Assembly: GCA_022704305.1 (NCBI GenBank)
Contig: JAKJGQ010000007.1
Location: 1 to 37,595, forward strand
Direction: 5' to 3'
Origin: Thermotogae bacterium
GTDB lineage: Bacteria > Thermotogota > Thermotogae > Petrotogales > Petrotogaceae
Length of the DNA: 37,595 nt
The notes under the pieces were generated by a model. That model was not told the origin of the DNA and did not search any database. It worked only from the letters and a program-made list of their open reading frames with translations. Shown here piece by piece: positions 8,530 to 16,251 of this stretch. Position numbers and translations under genes: made by a program. Numbering within the stretch: the stretch's first letter is position 1; each line of letters begins with the position of its first letter.

Positions 8530-9552
8530 TTATATTTTTTCTTCCTTTCTTTTGCGGTAAAGCAGGAAGATAAAGAAAGGAGCCCCAAGAAGGGACGTAA
8601 TTATTCCTACGGAAATTTCCACAGGCTGAAATAATGTTCTGGCAACTGTATCAGACAGAATAAGCAAAGCAGCTCCGATAAGCGCAGAAAGGGGAACCAG
8701 AAAGCGGTGATCGTTTCCGACTATTATTCTTGCACAGTGCGGAGCAATAAGACCTACAAATCCTATAGTGCCTGCTGCACTTACGGCACTTCCGGCAAGA
8801 ATAGAAGATGTAAGCAGAATAATAGTTCTGTAAAAACGTGTTGAAAGTCCTACACTGCTGGCAACCTCTTCGCCTAAGCCAAAAAGATTAATTTTTGGGC
8901 TTATAAATATAGAAACTGTCAAAGCAATAAGGCTGTAAGGCCAGATAGAATTAAATGCCGTCCATCCTCTTGCACTGAGACTTCCCAAGAGCCATGAGTA
9001 CGTTATTTCAAGGGTATCACTGTTCAGGCTCATTAGAGCTGAAGTTAATGCATTTAAAAGGTTTGATACCGCTATACCGGCTAAAATAACATAAACGGTA
9101 CGTGAGTTCTGTGTTGAATATGAAAGAAGATAGATAAGCATCGATGCTGCTAAGGCTCCTATGAAAGATGCCGGCGGGATAAGCGACACATTTCCCGGGA
9201 ATATAGTCATAATAATAACTGCTGCCAGACCCGCTCCTGAATTAACTCCTATTATATTGGGCGAAGCCATGGGATTACGTAAAACTCCCTGAAGCAAAAC
9301 ACCGGCAACTGAAAGGTTCATTCCCACAAAAAGTCCTGTAAGTATTCTGGGGAGCCTTATATTTACAAGTATCTGTTTTGCCATACTCTCTGAAGAATTT
9401 TTACCAAAAATTTCAAGGATATCCTGAAAAGAAAACTTTATGGTTCCTGTAAAAAGACTGAACAAAATAATTAAAAAAAGTACGACTGCTACTGCCACAA
9501 TAATTAGCAAACGATATCTGTTACTATAGAAAAAAAATTCTGAGTTTTTCAA
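8530..9552 (-). CDS. FecCD-family ABC transporter permease
   Basis: About 340 residues and ten hydrophobic segments. Signatures are RLPRILTGLFVGMNLSVAGVL with RNPMASPNIIGV, and GFVGLIAPHCARIIVG with PVEISVGIITSLLGAPFFIFL. It is the membrane channel for an iron chelate, heme or cobalamin, working with the binding protein encoded 37 bp upstream and probably the ATPase at 12132. The start is taken as TTG at 9550-9552 because AAAGGAG lies seven nt before it. The longer reading, beginning at an upstream TTG, would place that Shine-Dalgarno inside the gene. It is a paralogue of the permease at 4222. Confidence 0.9.
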   Translation of the reverse strand: MKNSEFFFYSNRYRLLIIVAVAVVLFLIILFSLFTGTIKFSFQDILEIFGKNSSESMAKQILVNIRLPRILTGLFVGMNLSVAGVLLQGVLRNPMASPNIIGVNSGAGLAAVIIMTIFPGNVSLIPPASFIGALAASMLIYLLSYSTQNSRTVYVILAGIAVSNLLNALTSALMSLNSDTLEITYSWLLGSLSARGWTAFNSIWPYSLIALTVSIFISPKINLFGLGEEVASSVGLSTRFYRTIILLTSSILAGSAVSAAGTIGFVGLIAPHCARIIVGNDHRFLVPLSALIGAALLILSDTVARTLFQPVEISVGIITSLLGAPFFIFLLYRKRKEEKI

Positions 9553-9589
9553 AGATACTTCTCCTTTATGCAACTGAAAAAATTAAAAA

Positions 9590-10570
9590 CTATTTATTAA
9601 ACGCTTTTTCATTGTTCAAAATGACTTCAGCTGTTTTTGAAAGCATGGCTTCAGGCAGTGAACGGTTTGGATTTATAGAAAATGGCAGAATAAGAATTCT
9701 GTTATTCTGAACAGCCTTTAAATTACTCCATTTTGAATCTTTTTTATATCTTTCAAGCAGCTTTCGATTATTTTCCTGATTGTTACTTGGAGCTACTATA
9801 AAAATAATATCAGGATTGCTTTTGATTATGGCTTCAATGTCAAAAGCCACAAAAGATGATTTTGAAGCGTTGGGTAAACCATCCGGAACAATATTTTCTA
9901 TTCCCAGAAGCGATAACATGGATCCGTAGGAAGTTGCAGACTGTGCGGCGGTTATCGTATCTGTAGCCTGTAGAACAACACCGGTTTTTATATTGGTTGT
10001 TGCCAATTGTGATTTAAGCTTTTCAGCTGTTTCAAATACCGAAAGAACATATTTGTAAGCAAGCTCCTCCCTGTCAAGAAGTGCACCAAAATACGTTGAC
10101 ATGCCTATCAAAGGTATATCTCCAATATTTTCCGGGTCAAAGTAAAAAATTACTGCTCCGCACTGTGCGAGTTCCTTTTCAAGATTAGCGTGGAATCTGC
10201 TGCTTGCAAGTATAAGATCAGGTTTCAAACTATATACAGCTTCAATATTTATACTCTTTGACATACCAACACCGGGAAGCTTTTTTCCTTCTTCAGTGAT
10301 TGTATAATCGTCAACCTTTCCTACCGGCTCAATATTGATGCTGTAAAGCGCCTGCATTGCCGCTGAAGTAAGAGCTAAAATTCTTTTTGGATTAGCCTGA
10401 ATAGTAACCTCTCTCCCAAGACAGTCTTTGAAAACCGTTTTTACTATTTGGGGTTTATTTTGAAGATCACGAACGGTATCTGTTGAAGAAAAACCTGTGA
10501 TTGCTGTGCCTGTAAGGGCTATAGCAAGACAAACAAGCAGAACTGTTTTTTTAGAAAAAAATTTGAACAT
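9590..10570 (-). CDS. ABC transporter substrate-binding protein, FecB/BtuF-like
   Basis: About 326 residues. A signal peptide (LLVCLAIALTGTAITGFSS) without a lipobox precedes the mature protein. The PBP segment VFKDCLGREVTIQANPKRILALTSAAMQALYSI is typical of iron-siderophore and heme binders. Lobe 2 features are IIKSNPDIIFIVAP and NLKAVQNNRILILP. Two ATGs lie close together. The first (10574-10576) abuts AAGGAGG; the second (10568-10570) has normal six-nt spacing and is chosen. It precedes the FecCD permease and follows the methyltransferase in one transcript. The ligand is unknown. Confidence 0.88.
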   Translation of the reverse strand: MFKFFSKKTVLLVCLAIALTGTAITGFSSTDTVRDLQNKPQIVKTVFKDCLGREVTIQANPKRILALTSAAMQALYSINIEPVGKVDDYTITEEGKKLPGVGMSKSINIEAVYSLKPDLILASSRFHANLEKELAQCGAVIFYFDPENIGDIPLIGMSTYFGALLDREELAYKYVLSVFETAEKLKSQLATTNIKTGVVLQATDTITAAQSATSYGSMLSLLGIENIVPDGLPNASKSSFVAFDIEAIIKSNPDIIFIVAPSNNQENNRKLLERYKKDSKWSNLKAVQNNRILILPFSINPNRSLPEAMLSKTAEVILNNEKAFNK

Positions 10571-10593
10571 ATACATCCTCCTTAAAGATATTT

Positions 10594-11187
10594 TTATTTA
10601 TTTAGTTCAACCCATTTTCCACTTTTCACATCTCCATCAGTGAAAACTCTGAACTTTTTGAGTCCTGAAGCAGCAACCATAAGTTTGAATTCATCAAGAG
10701 AAGGTCTTTTTTCATTTTTCTTTTCGAGTTCTTTGTGCATAGAGGTTAAAAGTCTTTTGCGCATCGTTTCAGGTGCATAGCGACCCAATCCACCTCCAAT
10801 AACTGCGTAGCAGCCCGGTTTTAACACCCGTTCAATTTCTAGCAGTCCCTTACAAGAATCCTTCCAGAACCATATTGATCCTCTGCTCATTATAAAATCA
10901 GCATAATTATCCGGGAAAGGGAGATTTTCAACGTTTGCGGTAACAAACTGTGCGCCATTTTCAGTACCTGACTGAATAAAATTTTTATTTGCCAGAGCAA
11001 TCGCATCAGAATCTATGTCTGTAAAGATTATTTCCATTTTGGTTATTTTTGCAAGTTCTATTCCGAGGAAACCCGGACCAGTTCCTATATCTATGGCCAG
11101 GCCTGTATCAAGATTGTAATCATCAACAAACTGTTGTATCAGAAGGGGATATATGGGTGCAAGCATGTCAAAATTTGATTTAAACAT
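10594..11187 (-). CDS. class I SAM-dependent methyltransferase
   Basis: About 197 residues. SAM-binding motif I is AIDIGTGPGFLGIELA (from residue 31), followed by IFTDIDSDAIALA (acidic loop), VENLPFPDNYADFIMSRG (motif IV region) and IERVLKPGCYAVIGGG. These fit the Methyltransf_11/25 group. The start is the ATG at 11185-11187, preceded by AAAGGAG; it overlaps the upstream gene by 8 nt (ATGTTTAA). A longer reading to 11223 has no such site. The substrate is unknown. In an iron/heme operon it might modify a tetrapyrrole or a small chelator, which is speculation. Confidence 0.82.
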   Translation of the reverse strand: MFKSNFDMLAPIYPLLIQQFVDDYNLDTGLAIDIGTGPGFLGIELAKITKMEIIFTDIDSDAIALANKNFIQSGTENGAQFVTANVENLPFPDNYADFIMSRGSIWFWKDSCKGLLEIERVLKPGCYAVIGGGLGRYAPETMRKRLLTSMHKELEKKNEKRPSLDEFKLMVAASGLKKFRVFTDGDVKSGKWVELNK

Positions 11188-11752
11188 CTTTTTTCTCCTT
11201 TGGGCTACAGTCATAATTATCAAAGTCTGAGACTTCTCTTAAGAATACATCCCATCCCTTCCAGTTTTTCAGAATAGCTCCGTACAACTCTGATCCGCTC
11301 ATACGCAAAGTATCCTTACAGCTCCATACTTCCTGATCATTCAGATAGCGGTGAAAATCTTCGGTCATAAACAGGTCGGCAATAAAATCAAGTTTTTCTG
11401 AACTTTCTTTTTTCCAAGCAAAAACCTGCGGAAGAATGAGAAAACCTTCCTTAGGGCAGTTAAGCGCTATATTCTGATTTTTAGTCATAAGAGCAAATGA
11501 AAGGGTATTTATACTGATGTCGTAATCACCTTCACATACCATGCGTATAACGTTTGCAGGTGATCCTTCATAAGTAATTCTGGTCTGCAGCTCTTGAAAG
11601 TCTTTCGAAGAGAGACTGTTGAGATACGCTCCTGCGACTCTGCTCAAAGGTTTATCCCTGGCTGGGAAAAGTACTTTGAACTTTTTATTGAACAGATCGG
11701 TCCATGAGTTGGCCAGATCCGATTTTTTAATCTTGTAAGGATTGTAAAACAT
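11180..11752 (-). CDS. binding-protein-like gene, C-terminal part after a frameshift
   Basis: This frame carries MFYNPYKIKKSDLANSW, a lobe boundary typical of type 2 periplasmic-binding folds (IVPLIMFYNP just upstream in the same frame). It continues with SPANVIRMVCEGDYDISI and a C-terminal helical region ending SPKEKKDV. It joins the N-terminal part (11764-12114) if one T is added to the T7 run at 11779-11785, giving one protein of about 311 residues. No signal peptide exists in either part. There is no Shine-Dalgarno before the internal ATG, so this part is probably translated only by frameshifting from upstream, or the gene is broken. Its end overlaps the methyltransferase start. Confidence 0.65.
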   Translation of the reverse strand: MFYNPYKIKKSDLANSWTDLFNKKFKVLFPARDKPLSRVAGAYLNSLSSKDFQELQTRITYEGSPANVIRMVCEGDYDISINTLSFALMTKNQNIALNCPKEGFLILPQVFAWKKESSEKLDFIADLFMTEDFHRYLNDQEVWSCKDTLRMSGSELYGAILKNWKGWDVFLREVSDFDNYDCSPKEKKDV

Positions 11753-11763
11753 GATTAGCGGAA

Positions 11764-12114
11764 CTATAAAAGCAGGATAAAAAAACAGTTGTGTGCAGTA
11801 AAGGGTAAAAATTCTTTTCTCAGAGGATTTTTTTGAGTATATCTACAGGCAGATGAAGAAAGAAAACTTTCTCTTTGACTAGCAGAAAACGAAGCAAACT
11901 CTGTAGCGTGTGTAAGCATAAGATCAGGCACCACATCATTTTCAAAAGCTCTTCCAAGCCATTGTTCGGTGCATTGTGAAGAGTAAAGTTTATCGTGCGG
12001 AGTAAAAACTTCTATCTTTTCTCCAATTTTTTGTTCGAGGAACTCCAAATTAGTATTTACATAATCCAGCATATAACCACGAAGATTAACGGGTGTATGT
12101 ATCATGAAACGCAT
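11764..12114 (-). CDS. binding-protein-like gene, N-terminal part before a frameshift
   Basis: MRFMIHTPVNLRGYMLDYVNTNLEFLEQKIGEKIEVFTPHD starts a binding-protein-like fold without a signal peptide, so the protein would be cytoplasmic. The frame is homologous-looking up to about residue 106 (RKEFLPFTAHNCFF). It then runs into the short tail ILLL and stops. A T7 run at 11779-11785 marks the shift. The codons TGT TTT TTT ATC there form a UUUUUUU slippery heptamer that would allow a -1 shift into the downstream frame. The start has GGAGGAG eight nt upstream. A sequencing error, a phase-variable or decayed gene, and programmed slippage all fit. Confidence 0.65.
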   Translation of the reverse strand: MRFMIHTPVNLRGYMLDYVNTNLEFLEQKIGEKIEVFTPHDKLYSSQCTEQWLGRAFENDVVPDLMLTHATEFASFSASQRESFLSSSACRYTQKNPLRKEFLPFTAHNCFFILLL

Positions 12115-12131
12115 TAAGCATCTCCTCCTTT

Positions 12132-12926
12132 TTAAAAATTATCAACTTCAGCAGGTACCACTACACGGCGCCGGCATTTCTTAAACCGGCATATATGTGT
12201 ACATATACCATAAACGTCCTTTATGTTTTTTTCGGTAATTACATCCTCACTTGTTCCGGCATTGTGGATATGGCCATCTTTTAAAAGATATACAAAGTCA
12301 GATACTTCTATAGCATGATTTATATCGTGAAACACTGCTATAACAGTTTTTTGAAAATGTGCTTTCAGATTTTTCACAACACGCAGGAGATCTTGTTGGT
12401 ATCTTAGATCCATGTAAGTTACCGGTTCGTCCAAAAGAATAAATTCAGTATCCTGCGCCAAAACCATGGCAATCCATGCTCGCTGTTTTTCACCACCTGA
12501 AAGCATCTCCAATGGTCTGTTTTTTAAATGCTCTACCTGCATGTACTGCATAGCAGAGAAGATTTTTTGTTTGTCCAGTGACGTAAGGATCCAGCCGGAT
12601 TTATGATAAGGAGAGCGTCCCATTGAAACCAATTCTTGGACGCTTACTCCCTGTAGCTTCTGATGAAATTGGGGAAGAAATGCGATCTTTTGGGCAATTT
12701 CTTTGGGAGAAAGTGATTCTATGGGTTTTTCGTAAAGAAAAACGCTATTTTTTTCGGTACGTATCAATCCACACAGGCAACGTAATAATGTAGACTTGCC
12801 TGAACCATTTGGACCTATAAGGGAAATTATTTGATTCTTCTCAGCATAAAAGTTAATGCTGTTTAGAACCATATGATCAGTATACTTAAAGCTAAGATTT
12901 CTGGTTATTAATATGTAAATCACCAA
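12132..12926 (-). CDS. ABC transporter ATP-binding protein, FecE/FhuC-like
   Basis: About 264 residues with Walker A GPNGSGKST (38-46), signature LSGGEKQRAW, Walker B FILLDEPVTYMD and H-loop FHDINHA, the pattern of iron-siderophore/heme ATPases. The C-terminus is rich in C, R and K (CTHICRFKKCRRR). It is the first gene of the large operon and probably energises the permease at 8530. The start is uncertain. TTG (12924-12926) and GTG (12921-12923) have little Shine-Dalgarno support. An ATA at 12912-12914 lies six nt after GGTG and would give LITRNLSFKY, matching the usual family N-terminus. The promoter/operator at 12934-12979 leaves only a very short leader. Confidence 0.88.
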   Translation of the reverse strand: MVIYILITRNLSFKYTDHMVLNSINFYAEKNQIISLIGPNGSGKSTLLRCLCGLIRTEKNSVFLYEKPIESLSPKEIAQKIAFLPQFHQKLQGVSVQELVSMGRSPYHKSGWILTSLDKQKIFSAMQYMQVEHLKNRPLEMLSGGEKQRAWIAMVLAQDTEFILLDEPVTYMDLRYQQDLLRVVKNLKAHFQKTVIAVFHDINHAIEVSDFVYLLKDGHIHNAGTSEDVITEKNIKDVYGICTHICRFKKCRRRVVVPAEVDNF

Positions 12927-12933
12927 CCTATAT

Positions 12934-12979
12934 GTTTACTTGCCTACATTATATCAAAGAACTTGTTTTTTGTCAATAT
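12934..12979 (-). promoter_or_regulatory. consensus promoter with DtxR-type operator, large metal-uptake operon
   Basis: On the minus strand the -35 box is TTGACA (12971-12976), with a 17-bp spacer and the -10 box TATAAT (12948-12953). GTAGGCAAGTAAAC (12934-12947) follows directly. Bases 12938-12979 are an exact 42-bp copy of the heme-operon promoter at 5247-5288. The operator half near the gene is degenerate (AAAC for CTAC). Confidence 0.85.
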
Positions 12980-13008
12980 AAACAAAATTTCTAAAAGGCT
13001 TATAAAAC

Positions 13009-13055
13009 TTGACAAAATTAAAATAAATTTATATAATATAAGTAGATAAAACTAC
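13009..13055 (+). promoter_or_regulatory. promoter with perfect GTAG-N6-CTAC operator, flavodoxin gene
   Basis: TTGACA (13009-13014), a 17-bp spacer and TATAAT (13032-13037) are followed four bases later by GTAGATAAAACTAC (13042-13055). The palindrome covers the expected transcription start, so a bound repressor would block initiation. Confidence 0.88.
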
Positions 13056-13071
13056 ATAAAAGGAGGTAATC

Positions 13072-13584
13072 ATGAGAAGTCTGATTCTTTATTCAACGCT
13101 GACAGGAAATACTGAAAAGGTAGCTAAAGCAGTATATGAAACAATGCCGCAGGGAACAGAGTTAAAAAAAGCTTCAAATTCTGAGGAGCCTTCGGATTAT
13201 GACGTCATAGTCATAGGTTTTTGGGTGGACAGAGGAACAGCTGATGAGAAGATTCTTAAGTTTGTAGAAAAAACAAGAGGGAAAAAAGTAGCCTTCTTTT
13301 TTACGCTTGGTGCTTATCCTGATTCACCGCACGCCGTTAAGACTGCCAAGGATTTTGAAGAGCTTCTGAAGAAAAACGATAATGAAGTTTTAGGTTACTT
13401 TATGTGTCAGGGCAGGATAGATCCGAAACTTACCGAGAAGTTTAAGGATCTGCCCAAGGATCATCCCCATGCTATGACCGAAGAAAGAAGAAAGCGGCAT
13501 GAGGAGGCAAGCAAGCATCCTGATGAAAATGATTTAACAGCTGCAAAAAAAGTTTTTTCTGATATTTTTTCCAAGCTAAGATGA
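13072..13584 (+). CDS. flavodoxin-fold protein, BilS/FldH-like
   Basis: A 170-residue flavodoxin-fold protein. STLTGNTEKVAKA at residues 8-20 is the FMN-phosphate loop. GFWVDRGTADEK and FTLGAYPDSPHA are the loops expected around the flavin. The C-terminal DPKLTEKFKDLPKDHPHAM and KRHEEASKHPDENDL are hallmarks of a flavodoxin subfamily with a His-rich tail. Related proteins are BilS, linked to bilirubin reduction, and FldH of Fusobacterium nucleatum, described as a heme- and anaerobilin-handling flavodoxin. It is divergent from the metal operons and has a DtxR-type operator, so it probably serves iron-limited heme use, perhaps as reductant or product acceptor for HutW. ATG after AAAGGAGGTAATC. 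Confidence 0.85.
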   Translation: MRSLILYSTLTGNTEKVAKAVYETMPQGTELKKASNSEEPSDYDVIVIGFWVDRGTADEKILKFVEKTRGKKVAFFFTLGAYPDSPHAVKTAKDFEELLKKNDNEVLGYFMCQGRIDPKLTEKFKDLPKDHPHAMTEERRKRHEEASKHPDENDLTAAKKVFSDIFSKLR

Positions 13585-13595
13585 AGTTTCGGAAT

Positions 13596-13629
13596 AAAAA
13601 ATCCCGGCAATTATTAAAATTGCCGGGAT
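13596..13629. terminator. terminator between convergent flavodoxin and GGDEF genes
   Basis: A perfect 12-bp stem (ATCCCGGCAATT, 5-nt loop) spans 13601-13629. On the minus strand it is followed by five T, so it best serves the GGDEF gene. The plus side lacks a clean T run but may still help the flavodoxin transcript. Confidence 0.85.
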
Positions 13630-13651
13630 ACTTATTAGATACTTATTCAAC

Positions 13652-14956
13652 TCAAACCCTGTCAGTTTTAAGCAGCAGGGTTCTGTCCCTTCCGTTTTCC
13701 TTTGCTTCATACAGAACATTATCTGCATAGCTGAGAAACTCTTGCGCACTGTCGTTAAGTCCGGGTATTTTTGAAACCAGTCCGGCGCTTACCGAAACAC
13801 ATACTGTCTGTCCGTTAAGGCAAAAAGCACGGTTTTTGATCTCTCTTCTGATATTCTCAACATGATTGAAAAAGCTCTCGCTTGAATCACCCATATTCAG
13901 TACGATAAACTCTTCTCCGCCGTAACGGGCTATAAATTCATTACTTTGGGTAAAGTTTTTTTTCAAAATGTAGGATATTTCTTTTATACATTTATCGCCG
14001 TTGGGATGACCAAACTTATCGTTGATCTGCTTGAAAAAATCTATATCGAATATCACTATATTAAAGATGAGCCTGTTCCTCTGGCAAGTCTGAAAAAAAG
14101 GGTCAATATTGTTGTTAAAGAATCTTCTGTTGTACAGACCGGTAAGATCGTCGGTTACGCTCAGCATATGAAGTTTATTGTTAAGCTTTTCAAGCTCCTG
14201 TGTTTTTTGCTGTATCTCCTGGGTTCTTTCCTGAACAGCTTTTTCGAGATCGGAGGTAGATTTTAGAATTTCTTCGGTCATACTGTTAAAGGTGTCCGCA
14301 AGTTCTTTGATTTCGTCTTTTCCTCCGATACTGATCTTCTCATACTGATTGCATCCTATTTTCCTGGAAGCGTTTATGAGCATATAAATGGATTTGGTAA
14401 TCCGTCTTGAAAGCATAAAGGCTACCGTTGATGACACAATTGCTGAAATAATAAAAAGATAGATGCTTATAAGTATCATTCTGTATAATCTCTGGAAAAG
14501 TTCACTGCTCAATACAGTAACCGCAAAAGTAGACTCTTGCGTTTTATGGGAGTAAGCCTCGATCTTTCCGCCCCCGGTCTTTAATGTTTTGAACGTCTGG
14601 TCATCAAGGTTTATAAGTTTTGATAAAAGCTCACTGTCGACGGAATTTTTTGAGTACAGGAGCTTTCCGTTATTGTCAAAGATAAAGAAATTCATGGAAT
14701 TGAAGGCACGAAGTTCTTGGGGAAGTTCCTGCCATGGAAAGATATTTTCAGCAGTTAGCGAGGTCATTTCATCCGAACCGACCGAGGTTTTTTCTATAGT
14801 CCAGTATCTGAAAACTGTAACTGCCGTTTTAAAAAATTCATGGTTTTTTTCGATACTGTCAGTATAGATAACTATAATATAAAAAGCAAATATAATGAAA
14901 GTAAAAATCATTATTGTAAGCTGTATTCCCAAAAAAATTTTATTTTTTACTTTCAT
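13652..14956 (-). CDS. membrane diguanylate cyclase with HAMP and GGEEF domains
   Basis: About 434 residues. TM1 is near residues 8-31, followed by an extracytoplasmic sensor of about 130 residues, TM2 (LISIYLFIISAIVSSTVAFML) and a HAMP domain (SRRITKSIYMLINASRKIG). A coiled coil (KAVQERTQEIQQKTQELEKL) leads to a GGDEF domain starting DDLTGLYNRR. The active site is GGEEF at about 346-350, compatible with c-di-GMP synthesis. The RxxD product-inhibition site is absent (QSNE in its place). The start is the ATG at 14954-14956, six nt after AAGGTG. Confidence 0.9.
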   Translation of the reverse strand: MKVKNKIFLGIQLTIMIFTFIIFAFYIIVIYTDSIEKNHEFFKTAVTVFRYWTIEKTSVGSDEMTSLTAENIFPWQELPQELRAFNSMNFFIFDNNGKLLYSKNSVDSELLSKLINLDDQTFKTLKTGGGKIEAYSHKTQESTFAVTVLSSELFQRLYRMILISIYLFIISAIVSSTVAFMLSRRITKSIYMLINASRKIGCNQYEKISIGGKDEIKELADTFNSMTEEILKSTSDLEKAVQERTQEIQQKTQELEKLNNKLHMLSVTDDLTGLYNRRFFNNNIDPFFQTCQRNRLIFNIVIFDIDFFKQINDKFGHPNGDKCIKEISYILKKNFTQSNEFIARYGGEEFIVLNMGDSSESFFNHVENIRREIKNRAFCLNGQTVCVSVSAGLVSKIPGLNDSAQEFLSYADNVLYEAKENGRDRTLLLKTDRV

Positions 14957-15049
14957 CTGCTTCACCTTTTAAAGTAGTTTTATAAAGTATATCATTATAT
15001 CATTTGCATATTCTTAAAAAAATCTTTCTTTTTATCTATATTTTTGGTG

Positions 15050-16075
15050 TCAGTCTGATATTTCTGTTCTGTTTTTTCCAAGACGTTTGGCAAAATAAAG
15101 CGCAATGTCAGTTCTTTTATAAAGCGAAGAAGCAGTATCTTCCTCTTTTGCCTGTGCAAGACCGATGCTGATGGTGATCTTTTCCGACTCAAAAAAATCT
15201 GTTTTCTCAACCATGGAACGGATTTTTTCCGCAGCAGTAAAAGCCTGTTCTGAATTGCTTTCTGGAAAAATTACCATAAATTCATCTCCGCCGAGCCGGA
15301 AAAAAACATCGCTGATGCGTATGTTCTGCCTTACAATTTTTGATATTTGCTTCAAAAGAATGTCACCTTTGTCGTGTCCGTAGGTATCGTTTATACTTTT
15401 AAAGTTGTCGATGTCAAACATTATGGCACAAAAAGGTCTTTTATAACGTCTGAGACGTTCAAGCTCTTTCATCAGAAAATCATCAAGGCAGCTGCGGTTA
15501 TAGATCTGTGTAAGGCTGTCCTTCATGGCAAGGATCTCCAGTTCGTTGGCAACATACTTACGGATATAGAGTATTATAATAAAAATACCTATAAGGGAAA
15601 TGATCATGAATATATATATGGCTTTAAACTCAGTTACTTTCTTCTCTGAAATGATCTGTGCCTCAAGAACTATATTGTTAGTTCTTGACCATAGTATCTC
15701 ACTTATTTTGAAAAGCGCATCCCTAACCTCGGGTTCTCTCGAACGTCTGAAATCATAGATAAGCTCTTTGGCTTTTTCCCAGTCCAGTTCAAGCTCATGA
15801 AATACTTCACCAAATTTTATTAGTAAAGAAGCTTTGGGATGTTCTGAATACTTTTTCATAATACTGTCGATGCTTTCGATAAGGAAGTTGTCTGGGTTGT
15901 TGTTCAGCTCTGTTTTTATAGATCGCTGTATAGAGGCTCTTATTATGCCGCTGAAGTTTATAAGATTAATATCATACTCTATGTTTTTTACAAAGATAAT
16001 TACGACGAAAGTGTTTATAGCGGCAACAAGAAGTAAGATTAGAACCATAATGGTAAGTTTTTGTGATCTTTTCAT
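15050..16075 (-). CDS. membrane diguanylate cyclase with NarX/PilJ-like sensor region
   Basis: About 341 residues. TM1 is near residues 8-28. The periplasmic helical region includes NLINFSGIIRASIQRSIKTE, resembling the P-box-like helix of NarX/PilJ N-terminal sensor domains. TM2 is near 155-175, and a GGDEF domain starts KDSLTQIYNRS. The active site GGDEF is at 262-266, with an intact RxxD inhibition site (RISD, 253-256). It therefore differs from its downstream neighbour, which lacks the inhibition site. The start is the ATG at 16073-16075 after TAGGTGATACT; a longer reading to 16147 lacks a ribosome site. A TATAAT lies near 16122-16127. Confidence 0.9.
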   Translation of the reverse strand: MKRSQKLTIMVLILLLVAAINTFVVIIFVKNIEYDINLINFSGIIRASIQRSIKTELNNNPDNFLIESIDSIMKKYSEHPKASLLIKFGEVFHELELDWEKAKELIYDFRRSREPEVRDALFKISEILWSRTNNIVLEAQIISEKKVTEFKAIYIFMIISLIGIFIIILYIRKYVANELEILAMKDSLTQIYNRSCLDDFLMKELERLRRYKRPFCAIMFDIDNFKSINDTYGHDKGDILLKQISKIVRQNIRISDVFFRLGGDEFMVIFPESNSEQAFTAAEKIRSMVEKTDFFESEKITISIGLAQAKEEDTASSLYKRTDIALYFAKRLGKNRTEISD

Positions 16076-16211
16076 AGTATCACCTATATTAATATTTTTT
16101 GAATAAATAATTGCTAATAAGATTATATCAAATAGATGCAAATGCACAAAATTATAAAAAGTTGGTTGGAAAAGATTCTATCATAAAAATTGGAAGTTGT
16201 CATTAAAAATT

Positions 16212-16236
16212 AAAAACCGTCTCTATTAAGAGACGG
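16212..16236 (-). terminator. intrinsic terminator of the feo operon
   Basis: An 8-bp stem (CCGTCTCT, loop ATTA) at 16217-16236 is followed on the minus strand by five T. It lies 16 bp past the feoB stop codon. Confidence 0.88.
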
Positions 16237-16251
16237 CTAGGAAGGTAATTT

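Noticed and set aside
14960-15049. Another DtxR-type operator near the GGDEF genes
   Set aside because: Only a single half-site (GTAGTTTTATAAAG) is present, without the CTAC half.
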